Source: Halorubrum sp. CBA1125 (GTDB taxonomy: Archaea; Halobacteriota; Halobacteria; Halobacteriales; Haloferacaceae). Taken from it: 64,000 nt of DNA. Numbering within the stretch: position 1 is the stretch's first letter; every line of letters begins with the position of its first letter. Positions 33,828 to 45,300 of this stretch are shown piece after piece. The translations under genes and the position numbers were made by a program. The notes under the pieces were generated by a model, which was given only the letters and a program-made list of their open reading frames with translations, was not told the origin of the DNA and ran no database searches. The stretch covers positions 1 through 64,000 of the forward strand of contig NZ_WPCE01000002.1 of assembly GCF_009742825.1 (NCBI RefSeq), in the 5' to 3' direction.

Positions 33828-35856
33828 TCACTCTAGTTCAATCGCCTTACTAGCCGCATCAAGGGGATTTGTGTAGAACACGAGTTGGAGTTGATCGAGG
33901 AGTTCGTCGGGGATCTTCGGCAAGTCTTCTTTGTTCTTCGCCGGAAGGAGCACCGTTTTGGCTCCAGAATCCGCAGACAGCTGGAGTTTATCGATCAACG
34001 AACTCACGGAGACTAACTCGCCCATCAAACTCATCGATCCCAGTACGACGGTCTGTGGCCGAACTGGTCGATCAAGAATTCCCGAAACAATACCGACGAG
34101 GAGCCCGACACTCGTTTCACCACCCTCATTCGCATCAGAAGGATTCAGAACCTGGACGTTGATGTCGTATTCATCTAGGGTATCTTCACGACTGAGTTCC
34201 CGCATATTCGCCTGTAGATAGTCACAGGCGGTTTCAAACGACTCTTTCATCCGCTTTCCAGGCGTTCCTGAAATGTTCGTCTTGCCTGATCCGGGGAGTG
34301 TCTGTGTCTCGATTCGGAATGGGGCGTGGCGTCCCTCGCTCTCGCCAATGGTGTAGACCGTTCCTGCCTGCTGTGTTCCGGGGGGGAATGAGTGCCTCGT
34401 CTGCTTCCTCGGGCACTGAGACATAGATCTCCTCTTTGGTATCCAAGTCGAGGTAGGAGAATTCGACGGCACGATATTCCATACCGCCAATCCGCTTCAA
34501 TTGCTCCTTGACTCGACGACGACCTTCCATAGCGAATTCGAGATATTCTCGGAGCTCTTCTTTCGTGTAATCACCATGTGGGTGAAGTAGCTTGAGTAGA
34601 CCAGAGACTGTCTTTCGTACTGCCTTTTCATCCCGTTGGTTCAGATGGTCACCAAACGCGAACTCCTCGTTAATCGCGTCACCGTACGACTCCTTGCGAA
34701 GTTCGCGGACGAATTCAGCGAAGTAGTCGACGATGAATCCAAACTGGTCGCCAAAGAACTCGGACCGCATCTTCGGGACTTCCCACCCTGGAAGGTAGTA
34801 GTGGAATCGGTCGATGAGCGCGAGATCCTGCATATCTTCGGGGAACGGTTCAAAGAGGTGTGAACTCTTGAGAACGCCTTCAACGTCAAGGTCGATATTT
34901 CCGACATAGACCATCGAGGCTTGGGCGGTGAGCTCTTCAGTCCCACGAGAGAAGCTTCCGGACTCCATGTAGTCTTTGAGCATCTGGACGGCTTCCGAAT
35001 CGCTGAACTGGAGTCCCCCGACCTCGTCGAACGCGACGACATCCCAGCGACCGACGAGTCCGATCCGCCCTGTATTCAGGTTCAAGAAGAGTTTCGCAAC
35101 GGTGGTTTTACCGCCAGAGATGAGGATTGAATGGGGACTGATTTCGCGGTAGAGATAGCTCTTTCCCGTCCCACGTGGTCCCAATTCGACGTAGTTGTAA
35201 TTCGACTCGACGAGTGGGATACACCGAGCTAAGAAGAGGAATTTCTCGCGGTCGCTAAACGAAGAGGGGTCGTAGCCGACGGTCTGAAGGAGAAGATCCA
35301 TCCATTCGTCGCGCGTGAAATCGTTACGTCGATCTTTCAGTTGGTCAAGATCAAGGTTCGATACCTGTATGGGTTTGAACGAGTCGATGCCGAAGAGGCT
35401 CTTTGGACTGTTCGCATTATCGGGGAGATATTCCAAGTCGATGATAGCCCAGACGCCACCACCCAGGAGCTTTGGATGCTTGCTGACGAGATGTTCGTTG
35501 ATCTCGACATCGCTCAAACCGAGGTTGACGAACGAACCGATGTAGGCATCCTGTTGCTCATCGAGCCTGACGGTGACCTTGTCGATGACGCGATAACGTC
35601 CTCGTTCTCGAACTTCGCTCTTGACGAATTCGGCTTCGTCGGGACGAACGTAGTGCTTTGACAGAATCTCTTTGACCTTTTCGAGGCCTTCTTCCAGAGA
35701 TTCCTCGTCATCAGTCGCACAGTACTGTCCGATCAGATATTCGAGAACGTAGGTGGGGACGTTTACCCCGGATTTGATGTCCTGAACAAGGTCTTTCCGG
35801 ACGACGCGCCCGGAGAAGACATCCAGGGCTTTCCGATCTACGTCCTCAGTCGTCAT
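33828..35856 (-). CDS. brxL: BrxL, Lon-like AAA+ protein of BREX, frameshifted
   Basis: About 675 residues if one extra base is removed, the usual BrxL length. The N-terminal part (35856 to about 34390) has Walker A LGPRGTGKSYLYR near residue 226 and Walker B VVAFDEVGGLQF near 270. The frame breaks at seven G on the plus strand (34380-34386), after EEADEALIPP. The other frame continues GTQQAGTVYTIGESEG and holds the Lon-like domain (GGETSVGLLVGIVSG, SSLIDKLQLSADSGAKTVLL) to 33828. Uncorrected, the AAA part would end with an unrelated tail at 34234 without the Lon-like domain. BrxL is needed for phage exclusion in type I BREX. Confidence 0.82.
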
Positions 35857-35977
35857 TATATAACGGCAATGTTGCCGGGGGCATATTGGTGTCGGTCATC
35901 AGGAGTGAGAACTCAAGATAGTGAATGAATCCTGCTCGGATTCGACTACGACAGCCCGTTGTTGTATCCGAGATCAC

Positions 35978-38404
35978 TCACACGTCAAATCCCATATCGT
36001 CATCTCCGAAGAGTAAATCGAGGCTCACAGTCTGTCTCGTGATCGTCTCTCTGGTGTCAGTATCGACGACTTCGAATTGGACCGTATCTTCTCCCGAGAT
36101 GGCTCCCTGTTTGAGTCGGACACGAGCACTGTTGTCGCCCGGTGAGATCTCCATTGTAACGGCATCCGCAACTGATTCACCATCGATGGTCGCACGAACC
36201 TCTAATGTTGGTGCGGGGTCGAAGGCGACTTGCCCACTCTTGGCCTCAATCTCTACGGTGAGTATGGAGTTCGTAATCGGATCGGGGATCGAGACATCGT
36301 AGCTGATCGACGCGCTCTCTTCGATTTCGCCCGTGGTCACAGTGAGACACGGGACTAGGAGTTCTTGAAGCGAAATCCCACCGTGGAAGTAGCGCATATT
36401 CCCACCTCGTGACTTGAAGCAAGCGACACTACGGGGGAATAGCAACTTGATCTCGGGGCCATCAATGCCGAGTTTCGACAGTGCCTCGTGATCGATCTCG
36501 ACGAACTCATCAGTATCGACGAGTGGTGTTTCGCGGTCGGCAGCAGCGAACCGGCGTTTGACGACCGGAGCAAGGTCAGGAGCCTCAACTTTGTGATCGT
36601 CATTCAGCCGGTCCGTATACAGGAACCCGTGATCGCTGGTGATCACGAAGCGAGTATAGCCGGCCTGTTTGAGACGCTGGACAGTCCGTTCGACATCGTC
36701 GACGTGAGACGCAACTTGGCTGAATGCAGCATCGTCGTCAAGACTCTCGCCGAGTTTGTCAATCGTGCCGGAGTAGACGACACGCGGAACGGGGTCGGAC
36801 TCGGTCAGCTCTTCCAGTGAAATGTCGCCCACTTCGTCCATATCGACGACATCGAAGCCCGCAGCACTGAGTCGTTTGACGCGCTCAGCCTTTCCAGCCA
36901 TTTCCTCACCGCCGCTGGTGACCACGAGTTCGTCGTCGTCGAGCGAGAGTCCGAGCTCGCCCGGAAGGTGTGCGGCCATCCCAACCTCGGTGATTGACGG
37001 TAGCGCGGCGCTCACCGCGCTCAGGTCCTGCTCGAAATCGGTTCGTCGGCCCAGATTCTCGCGGATGGCTTCAGCAAGTTCGTAGCGGAGCCCGTCACAG
37101 ATAATGATCGCCGTTCCGTCTTCGACCTCAGCGAATTCCTCGTAGAACGAGGTCTGTGGGGTTCCGAGTGTCGGATCGTCGCTCAAAATCTCTGCCAGAG
37201 GCCGGTTGACGCCCTGAAGGAAGGCCATGTAGTGGTTAGTGACCTGGCGTTTCACCGTGGCTTCCTTTGGGTACGGGAATGTGGCCTTCTGGGTCGCGTT
37301 GATGTAACGCCGATAGGCTGCGTCAACCTGCCACCAGCCATCGTCACTCGTGTACTGTCCTGCGAGTTCCGTCGAACCCATCGCTTTCGCGTCGTCGACA
37401 TCGACGGTACCGATCTGACGAAGCGTCTCAACCGCCAAAGCAGGCACCGACCAATCGACGAGGTCCTCGTTGCTCCAGAAGCTGTCCCGGCGTTTCGTGA
37501 CTGTCCGATTGAGTTCCGCCGCGATCTCCGGAAGATCAGCATACGTTCCCTCAGCAAGTCGATCCATCACGAGTCGGATCAGGCCAGTGTCAATACCTTT
37601 GAACGCTGTAGCGTTCCATCGGGTTTGATCGGATTCGATCACGGCCTCTGTGAGGTCGTAGTCGGCTTCGATCTCTCGTGAATAGCGGGTAAAATCGGCA
37701 GGAGTGTACTGTTGCCAGTCGTCGCAAAACTCCGCCGCAGCTTGAGCATCGTCTGCAGCGAGGTTGTCGTACTGTGCCGTCGGCGCACGACTCGTCACCT
37801 CTCCGAAGAGGAGTTGGGTCGCCAGTTCCTTCGGGTCCAGTCCGGCATCGATGCCGTACTCCTCGCGGAGCTGTGCATCCCACGCATCAGCCATCGCGTT
37901 ATCTTCGATGTCTTCGCGGTATTCCTCAGGGTCAGTGAGATAGTCACGGACCCACTCGTCGATTGCTGGACCCACAGTCTCGAAGAGCACGCAAAAGAAC
38001 GCCAGCCGTTGGTACTCGCGGTTCTGTCCCCAATCCTCGTAAGCGTCCGGGATTTCTTCGTCATGCTCGACGAGAAACTGCGTCACCGGTGTGTCGTCAA
38101 TGTCCTGGCCGACGCGATACTGTCGGCCGAGCGCGTGAACATCGCGGAACCACTCAGCGTCGTTCCGGGACTCAGGGATGTAGAACAGCCAGTTCTTCTC
38201 GTAATTCGGATCCTCATTTCGGAGACGTAACTTCAGTTCGAAGTAGCTGTCGTCGTAGCGTGCAAGTATGACATCGTCGAGTTCAGCTTCGACCTCGTCG
38301 AGAACCCCCTTGTACTTCTCCTGGGCGTCGTACCACACCCAGACTGGGTGTCGGTCGAATTTTTGGCGAAGTTCCGTGACAATGCTGTCTGCGAGATCAC
38401 CCAT
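35978..38404 (-). CDS. pglZ: PglZ, alkaline-phosphatase-superfamily protein of BREX
   Basis: An 808-residue protein that starts DSIVTELRQKFDRHPVWVWY, as in BREX PglZ. The metal-binding alkaline-phosphatase core is seen in AIIICDGLRYELAEAIREN near residue 430 (nucleophile region), ITEVGMAAHLPGE and FVITSDHGFLYTD near residue 590. PglZ is a core BREX subunit required for modification and defence. Six bases separate it from pglX upstream, and 121 bases from brxL downstream. No truncation is seen. Confidence 0.93.
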   Translation of the reverse strand: MGDLADSIVTELRQKFDRHPVWVWYDAQEKYKGVLDEVEAELDDVILARYDDSYFELKLRLRNEDPNYEKNWLFYIPESRNDAEWFRDVHALGRQYRVGQDIDDTPVTQFLVEHDEEIPDAYEDWGQNREYQRLAFFCVLFETVGPAIDEWVRDYLTDPEEYREDIEDNAMADAWDAQLREEYGIDAGLDPKELATQLLFGEVTSRAPTAQYDNLAADDAQAAAEFCDDWQQYTPADFTRYSREIEADYDLTEAVIESDQTRWNATAFKGIDTGLIRLVMDRLAEGTYADLPEIAAELNRTVTKRRDSFWSNEDLVDWSVPALAVETLRQIGTVDVDDAKAMGSTELAGQYTSDDGWWQVDAAYRRYINATQKATFPYPKEATVKRQVTNHYMAFLQGVNRPLAEILSDDPTLGTPQTSFYEEFAEVEDGTAIIICDGLRYELAEAIRENLGRRTDFEQDLSAVSAALPSITEVGMAAHLPGELGLSLDDDELVVTSGGEEMAGKAERVKRLSAAGFDVVDMDEVGDISLEELTESDPVPRVVYSGTIDKLGESLDDDAAFSQVASHVDDVERTVQRLKQAGYTRFVITSDHGFLYTDRLNDDHKVEAPDLAPVVKRRFAAADRETPLVDTDEFVEIDHEALSKLGIDGPEIKLLFPRSVACFKSRGGNMRYFHGGISLQELLVPCLTVTTGEIEESASISYDVSIPDPITNSILTVEIEAKSGQVAFDPAPTLEVRATIDGESVADAVTMEISPGDNSARVRLKQGAISGEDTVQFEVVDTDTRETITRQTVSLDLLFGDDDMGFDV

Positions 38405-38410
38405 ATCGAA

Positions 38411-41400
38411 TTACCTCGAATAGCTCGATTTCAGCTTTGGAAGTCCGGTTTCTAGGACTTCGTATTGGTCCCACTCTTTGATGTTCTCCCAGATTCCTTT
38501 CTCCACATCAACTGTGACACCGTCGTCAATCATTTCGTCGATGGTATCACGGAATTCCTTAATGTCGTCAAGGTCGTTTTGGACTTCTTCTTTCCTCTTC
38601 AGGAGCTCTTTATCCGGATTATCCCCGCTAGTTTGAGCATTGAGGGTTTCAAGCTCATTTTGGAGTTCATCGATCCGTGGATCGAGATACTGACCCCGGA
38701 GCTTCGGAAGTGTGTTCGCGTCTATGTCGTGGTAGTAGATGAAGCAACTAAATCCACCGTTAGGGCTTTCGAGTTGCCAATAGATTGGGCTTCGCTCACC
38801 TCGTGGTTTGTACTCATCAACATGATGGTACCGGAAGAAGTTCTCTCGAAGCCAATTAACCGGCTGATCTCCCAAGGCGGATTCGAGTGTGCGTTCGGCC
38901 TGCGCTGAATCCTGAAATAGTTCGTTGAGAGCCTTCGAGAACAGGTTTGTGACTGAAGTAGTCGAGTGGTCAAAAGCAAGTATCTCGTCATCAAGAGTGG
39001 GGATCTCGGTACCAGTTTTCCATCGGTCAAACAGCGAGCCCACAATTAGTGAAACCACTCGACCTGCGGTCCTCGTCTGCTCATCGTCAGTATAGAGGTC
39101 GTAGTCGTATCGAAGTTGGGCTACGGTTAACGGGGAGATCCCAGTTTTTTCGGCTGCTTCGCGGAGCGGGACTCCGTCTAATGACCGGAGAGTTTCCACT
39201 GCTGAATCAAGCCGCTCGTCATCGAAGTCAGATACATCTAAATACTCGTTCAAGAATTCTGGATACTCAACGTGAACATTATCATCCACAGGATAGTTAG
39301 AGGTGTTCTTTGGGAGATTTGCGTACATCTGTTCTTGCGTCTCAGAGGAGATCTCATATTCATCGAAGAGGAGAGTGTCTGAAATCCCATGGACAGTAAG
39401 GATGCGAGCTTGAGTCGTCTCCTCTGCATACAAGAGGTCTATTGTACTTGATTCAAGCAATTCTGTAATTGCTGATCCTTCGAAGTCTGCACTAATCTCT
39501 GTTAGCCGGGAGAGTGTTTTACTCTCTTGAATTCCCGTTTTAACTAACTCAAAAAGCTCCTCTTGATATTCGTAATCCGTTTTTAGTGGGAAACGTTTCG
39601 CATCTCCCACTTCAAAATTCAGCCCGGGATTTAATCCATTAGCGATGAACCGGTGTAAGGTCGAATTGAGATTTGCGAGTAGTATCTCATTCGAGACCTC
39701 TTTCGGGAAGATGGCGTGAGCTTTGTGTGAAAAGATCGTATTTTTGGTTTTTATTCGAGATACAAAGTAGTTCCCGAACGACCGGAAAGTCGTTCCCTGC
39801 TTGAAGTAGTAGTCCATATTTTGAGGTCTACTACCATCGTATTCCGCGATTGGATCACCGGCTTGTTTCCAGTCAACGAAATCCTCAGGAACATCATAAT
39901 ATTCAGAATCAGTACCACTTTTTTGGAAGCGTTTGAATCGGTTCTCTAACTCAGACTGAGGGAGCTCCCAAGACTTTCGGACGAACCGGTCATCGTCACC
40001 AGTCGCTAAACCTTGTTTGACCTCAGCAATATCGTCGATGCTCGGATACTTCGAGAACAAGCTGAGAGTCTCATCACCGAACCAATAGAGGAAGGGTCTT
40101 CTGCCAATATCGTCAATCCGAGTTTGAGAGAAGGAATATACATCTTTATGAGGTTCCCCAGATCGAAGCGTTCGAGCAATCTGGTCAAGACCAGATATTT
40201 TCTTCTTATGACTGTCATATCGATCTTGTTCATGTGTCATACGGTAGAATCTTGAGTATTGGCCACTGCTAGGGGGATTTCCACGGAGTACAAATGGGAT
40301 GGTAAATGGCCGGTCCTTCATCGAGAAGGAGTGGCCAGATAAGTGAGCAGCCTCAATGAAATAACTCTCATTTAGAAGCTTCTTTCGCAGTCCTCGGAAG
40401 TAATAGAGGAACATAAAATTCTCTGGAGTAACCATACTAACGTGGCCATCCTCTGACGAAAAGGAGAGACAGCGTTCGATGAAAGCGCCATAGACATCAT
40501 ATTTCCCCACGTAATGGTCTCTGATGTAGTCCTTGAGCGTCTCGCCCATCTTTTTACTCTGTAGATATGGCGGATTGCTGACGACCGTATCGTATTCTCC
40601 CATCAGAACATCGAGGAGTTCCACTGTTTTTCCAACCTCGGCAGCGAACATCTCCTCAATTGGGTCATTATGTTCGAGCGCTTCACTAGCGAGGTTCTGT
40701 ACGCTCTGCATTAGCCGGGACTTGATTTCGTCCCAAGACTCTTCCTCACCGCCTGCAACGAATGTCGATTGAGAGGTCAGCCCACCACCGCTCGTGAATT
40801 GTGCTTGGCCGGTTGCCTCGAACTCTTCTCGGTATTCGTCGAGAACCTCATCAATGCGGTCTTCGACCTGAACCAAACTGCCTAACTCACGGATGTCCCC
40901 GAAACTATTCCAGATCTGCTCTAAGATTTCCCTCTCCAATTCCGACCCCGAGCGTTCAAGTATCTCTTCTTTCCTTTCACCGTTAATCAGCACGGCGTCT
41001 GCTGAAACGATGTTCAACTGTGGGATTTCGACATCCGGCGATTGGTCTTTCGCCTTTAGATAGAGGGATAGGGCAGCGATTTGCGCAGCTCCCGAATCAA
41101 TGTCGACACCATAGAGATTGTTCCGGAGAATCTCACGGGGGATGTACTTCTCCGCGATTTCACTCTCTTCTAGATACATCTGGTAGAGAACGTCGAAAGC
41201 ATAGAACAGCATATGACCACTTCCGCAAGCCGGGTCAAGTACGGTGATCTCTTTGACCGATTTCGTCTCGCGGTCAGTCAGCGAGTCTTCGAGCGGAGCA
41301 AGATAGAAGCACTTGTCCTCATCGTTAATACTGGTTCTCTCACCTTGCATTTCGAGCCACAGCCGTCCAAGCGAATTGTCGACCATCCACTCGACGATAT

Positions 41401-42133
41401 AGCGCGGTGTGAACAGCTGGGTCTTCGTGGCGATGTCTGTTCCTGCAATCTTGTAGTTCTCTTCATCGACACGCTCGTCGATCTCCTCGCGTTCTTCTTC
41501 TCCGAAGTACTGGTAGACCCAACCTAAAGCCTCGTCACTCTCCCAAGCCTCGTTTTCGATGGCATCCAGTTTGTCGAGAACTTCTTCACGCACCTGTGGA
41601 TCGAGGTCGATGACGGTGTGTTCGGATTCCTCGAAAATCATCCGAATCTCTGCGCCGATCTCTTGGTACGCAAGTTCGAGTGCGGTACCGAAGCCATCGT
41701 CAGGTGCGTTGGTTAGCTCGCCTGCGATTTCGGCGACCGTGTGGTGTATGTACGACCGGTTGCCGTACTCCGGTCGCTCGGTGATGGTTTCCTCAATGAT
41801 ACCGCGAATCTCGATGGTTTTCAGCGCAACAAATCGATTGAGGTAGGTCTTCGTCGCTTCCCGGACGTAGTTGGTGATTGACCGCTCTAGGTCGCCTTCG
41901 GTGGATTCGAGTTCACGTTCGATAGCTGCATTCAGTGTTCGCCGAGTTTCGATCTCTTCAACGGAGAGGTGTGTCAGGTTCTCCAACGGGAGTCTCTTGT
42001 CTTCGTAGATGCCGTATTTTTCGAGCTGACGGCGAAGTTCGTCTTCAAGTGCGTGGCGTGTACTGAGGATCGTGCTTCGGATGGTCGAGCGTTGATCCGA
42101 CGAGAGACCGGGTTGACCGTGGGTTGTGGACAT
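38411..42133 (-). CDS. pglX: PglX, BREX adenine-specific DNA methyltransferase
   Basis: A 1240-residue N6-adenine methyltransferase, the usual PglX length. The SAM-binding motif I is TVLDPACGSGHMLFYAFDVL near residue 298, and the catalytic motif IV is VVSNPPYLQSKKMGETLKDY near residue 520. The N-terminal helical region (SIRSTI-type, LTHLSVEEIETRRTLNAAIE) and a long C-terminal target-recognition and coiled-coil part complete the family plan. It marks host DNA at a non-palindromic site. It begins 187 bases after brxC, with its own promoter and a structured leader. Confidence 0.93.
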   Translation of the reverse strand: MSTTHGQPGLSSDQRSTIRSTILSTRHALEDELRRQLEKYGIYEDKRLPLENLTHLSVEEIETRRTLNAAIERELESTEGDLERSITNYVREATKTYLNRFVALKTIEIRGIIEETITERPEYGNRSYIHHTVAEIAGELTNAPDDGFGTALELAYQEIGAEIRMIFEESEHTVIDLDPQVREEVLDKLDAIENEAWESDEALGWVYQYFGEEEREEIDERVDEENYKIAGTDIATKTQLFTPRYIVEWMVDNSLGRLWLEMQGERTSINDEDKCFYLAPLEDSLTDRETKSVKEITVLDPACGSGHMLFYAFDVLYQMYLEESEIAEKYIPREILRNNLYGVDIDSGAAQIAALSLYLKAKDQSPDVEIPQLNIVSADAVLINGERKEEILERSGSELEREILEQIWNSFGDIRELGSLVQVEDRIDEVLDEYREEFEATGQAQFTSGGGLTSQSTFVAGGEEESWDEIKSRLMQSVQNLASEALEHNDPIEEMFAAEVGKTVELLDVLMGEYDTVVSNPPYLQSKKMGETLKDYIRDHYVGKYDVYGAFIERCLSFSSEDGHVSMVTPENFMFLYYFRGLRKKLLNESYFIEAAHLSGHSFSMKDRPFTIPFVLRGNPPSSGQYSRFYRMTHEQDRYDSHKKKISGLDQIARTLRSGEPHKDVYSFSQTRIDDIGRRPFLYWFGDETLSLFSKYPSIDDIAEVKQGLATGDDDRFVRKSWELPQSELENRFKRFQKSGTDSEYYDVPEDFVDWKQAGDPIAEYDGSRPQNMDYYFKQGTTFRSFGNYFVSRIKTKNTIFSHKAHAIFPKEVSNEILLANLNSTLHRFIANGLNPGLNFEVGDAKRFPLKTDYEYQEELFELVKTGIQESKTLSRLTEISADFEGSAITELLESSTIDLLYAEETTQARILTVHGISDTLLFDEYEISSETQEQMYANLPKNTSNYPVDDNVHVEYPEFLNEYLDVSDFDDERLDSAVETLRSLDGVPLREAAEKTGISPLTVAQLRYDYDLYTDDEQTRTAGRVVSLIVGSLFDRWKTGTEIPTLDDEILAFDHSTTSVTNLFSKALNELFQDSAQAERTLESALGDQPVNWLRENFFRYHHVDEYKPRGERSPIYWQLESPNGGFSCFIYYHDIDANTLPKLRGQYLDPRIDELQNELETLNAQTSGDNPDKELLKRKEEVQNDLDDIKEFRDTIDEMIDDGVTVDVEKGIWENIKEWDQYEVLETGLPKLKSSYSR

Positions 42134-42147
42134 GGATATTAGAGGAT

Positions 42148-42220
42148 GGCACGCCGCTGTGAGACGGGTGGGGTGACGGCGTGCCGTGTCGTGATTCCCA
42201 CCCGTGGTGACATACCACGG
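42148..42220 (-). promoter_or_regulatory. Double-hairpin 5' leader of pglX
   Basis: Within the pglX leader two perfect inverted repeats occur. GGCACGCCG (42148-42156) pairs with CGGCGTGCC (42177-42185), and CCGTGGT (42202-42208) pairs with ACCACGG (42214-42220) across a 5-base loop. The first ends 15 bases before the ATG. They could control translation or transcription of pglX. Confidence 0.55.
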
Positions 42221-42235
42221 AAAAGCAGTCGGCGT

Positions 42236-42250
42236 CTCTTATAATTGTGG
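42236..42250 (-). promoter_or_regulatory. TATA box of pglX
   Basis: The minus strand reads CCACAATTATAAGAG, a good haloarchaeal TATA element. Initiation about 25 bases downstream would give a leader of roughly 80-90 bases that contains both hairpins. Confidence 0.5.
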
Positions 42251-42320
42251 GAGTGCCGATTTCAGAGGTTCCATCTGGGATCCAAATTCAGTCTGAAAAT
42301 CTCGAATACTGGTGTATGAG

Positions 42321-45300
42321 CTATCGGAAGCGGATCTCTACGTCGTCATCCTGATCGAGGAGTTCCTCGACTTCTGCCCGGAGCTCGGAGATTGGTTGGT
42401 CGATGTCGTCCGGATCGGTGACAACGACAGTTCCGAAGATGGAGTCAATATCCACACTCTCTCGAACCGTCCCGTCTTCTTCATCGTCTTCTAAGTCGTC
42501 GATCTCGGTTTTCGCAGCGTCCTCGTACGCATCGACGGTTTGGATATGTTCAATGAGTCGTGGGAGTGACGGCGTCGGGTTGATGTGCTCTTCATCAGCA
42601 ATGTCCAGGTCTACTGTTCCTTCTCCCTGCCGTTCCGTCAGATCGGATAGAGCGGCGTTGAGATCGGTTTCTTCGATGTCCGACCCAGCGTATGCCCGGA
42701 CGGTTTCGATGGACTTCTTGTACGTCTCGTGGCGTTTCTCGTACAGGGATTCGTACGTACTCGTGAAGGCTTCGGCGGCAGTTCGGTAGTCAGTCTTGAC
42801 ATTGTTCCACTGGCTGATGACACCTTCCGTGTCTAACGTATCAGCAACGCGGCGGGCCGCCTCACGGGCTTCGTCGCTGATTTCGACGAGCCTAGCGTGG
42901 TCATCGGCCTCGTCGACGAGGGACTCCCACTCGGTCGTGATGAACCGCTGGATGGTTTCGTAGGTCTCCAACCGGTTCTGGCCGCCGGTCTCACCGCAGA
43001 ATTCGGCCACATCCTTCGCGGTTTTCGTGAGGCCTTCGAGTTCGTCTTCGAAGTCGACGAACTGTTTGATACGCTTGGCCGATGTGGGCTGTTGCAGCAG
43101 ATTGTTTAATCGCGTCTGGAATTGCTCTACGTCGTCTGCTAGCGGGAAGTCGACCCGCTGGAGTTGCGAGAGGAGTGTGCTCGTAGTTGAAACCCACTCG
43201 TTGGCTGCCTCTCTGATCCCCTCGTCGACGGCCTGGTCGGTCGATTTGACCTTTCGGTCGAAGAGCCGATCAAGGAGCTGCTTCGCATCCGTTCGCGTTT
43301 CGACATCGACGGTCTCCCGCTCATCGAACGACGTGGACTTGAATTTCGTTACCTGTGTGAACAGCTCCTGTGCGCCGTCCTCGGAATACGTCTCGTACGT
43401 TCGCTCCTTGTGTGTCGGAATGACGGATCCGTTTCTAAAGAGCACGGCAGCGGCCAGGCGAACGACTTCCCGGCTCCACCCGTACGGTGGTTCAGCGAAG
43501 TGGTCGATCAGATCGCTTCCAGAGCGGGACTCTCCGGCTTTCTCGCGTCGCTGAATTTCGTCTTCGACTTCAGAAGCGATTCGGGCCTCTGCGATGAGAT
43601 CGCCATCTTGGACGACACCGAGGTCCGAGAATACAGATGGGTTCGACGAGCCCTGGAGATCACCGAAGATCTGCTCGATGTGACGATCTTTGACCGTGGC
43701 TGACCCGTGTTTGAAGCTGGAGAAGACTTTGGGAATGGCGTTGTCCGTCTTCCGCGACACGAGCGAACTAAGTGAGGTGCTTGTCGTGTCGAATTCCTCG
43801 GTGTCTCCGTTGTAGATGAGTGTTCCGCGCTGGAAGCTCCGTTTGAACTCGCGTTCAACCTCGTTCCGGAGACGCTGGAGATCTTCTTGTTTCTGCCCGA
43901 GTGCTTCCTGCTCCTCTTGGCTGAGCTCGTTCCCACGCTTCGATTTGACGACGGTGTTGATTTGGTAGATCGATTTCAGCTTCTCGTAGATGCTGTGTTG
44001 CTTCTCGTCGTCGGCAATCCAGTACAGCGTATCGTCTTCGCTGAAGCTCTGTGTTTTCAACCCGTCTGGGTCGAGGTCTTCGTACCGTTGGTGGATCGGT
44101 GAGTAGGTTTTGAGATCGACGTGTCCGTTCGACGTGATGGTTTCTCCGTCGATGCTCAGATTCAGCTGGAACGTTTTCCCTTGGTAGTTGACGCGTGATG
44201 TTTCGTCGAGGATGTCGTTCAAGAAGCGTTTCGAGGAGCGACGGATGTCGCCGGGGCCGACCTCGATGCTTTTGATTTCGTTTTCGAGTTCACGCTCGGT
44301 CTCTCGAAGGAACCGGTAGCCCTCTTCGCTTCGCCCGACGAGCCCGGCTTCGACGAGTGCATCAAGCGTGTCTTGTACGTCGCTTTCTAACTGCTTCGTG
44401 GGGCCGAGCTCCGTCTGGAGTGAGGTTGCAATATTGTCGGCGGTGTTCGGGATCCAGGGGAGTTGTTGGAGTAGATAGAGTGACTTGAGAACGCGGCTGG
44501 CGATTTCTGGATCGGCGTTTTTTGGGTGTGGCTTCCCGGATGGATTTGACATCGTTGCTCGGGATGTCGTTGCTGATCTCGTCAAAGATCATATCGAGCG
44601 TGACGAGTGCCCCGAGTTCGTCGTCGTAGAGATGGGTATCGTCTTTAAGCACGCTCTGTGTGACATCGATGAGCGTTCTCTCGCTGCCCGCGAGTTGGTC
44701 ATCCGAGCCTTTGCCCAGCGCCTTGAACATCTCCGGGAGAATGTCGAGTTGGTACGGAAGGAACGGGTAGCAATCGATGAAGTTCTCTCTCGTGATTGGC
44801 TTCAGACTCTGACCGGAATCGAGCTTGTACCTGGCGGAAAGGATGCCTTCGTGCTGATCGTACAGGCTCCCGATGGCTTCCCTGGCGTCGCCTTTCTTGC
44901 TGAGAACACGGTCACGGACGACCTTGTCGAGGTTTTCGGACGTGAGGTCGAACCGGTGCGGGAATCGATCGATGACTTTCGATTCCTCGGCCTCTTTTTC
45001 GAGCACACCGGGGATGAGCTGCTGGAGCTGTTCTTGGGATGTGACTCCGAGGTACACCTTCCCCTTGCCTTTCTGGCCGAACTCCTCGACGATACTCTGG
45101 AGTTCTAAGAGGAGCTGTCCGTCATCTCCGATGAACTGAGAGATCTCGTCGATGAAGACGAAGTATCGGGAGTTGTTCCCCGTTTCGCGTTCCTGCTGTT
45201 CGACGTATTCGACGATGTCTTCCGCGAGGGTCGAAGCGTTGATCAGAACGTTGTCCTGAACATCGTCGATCGCACGGGCTGCGTCGTCTTCGTCGTCGAA

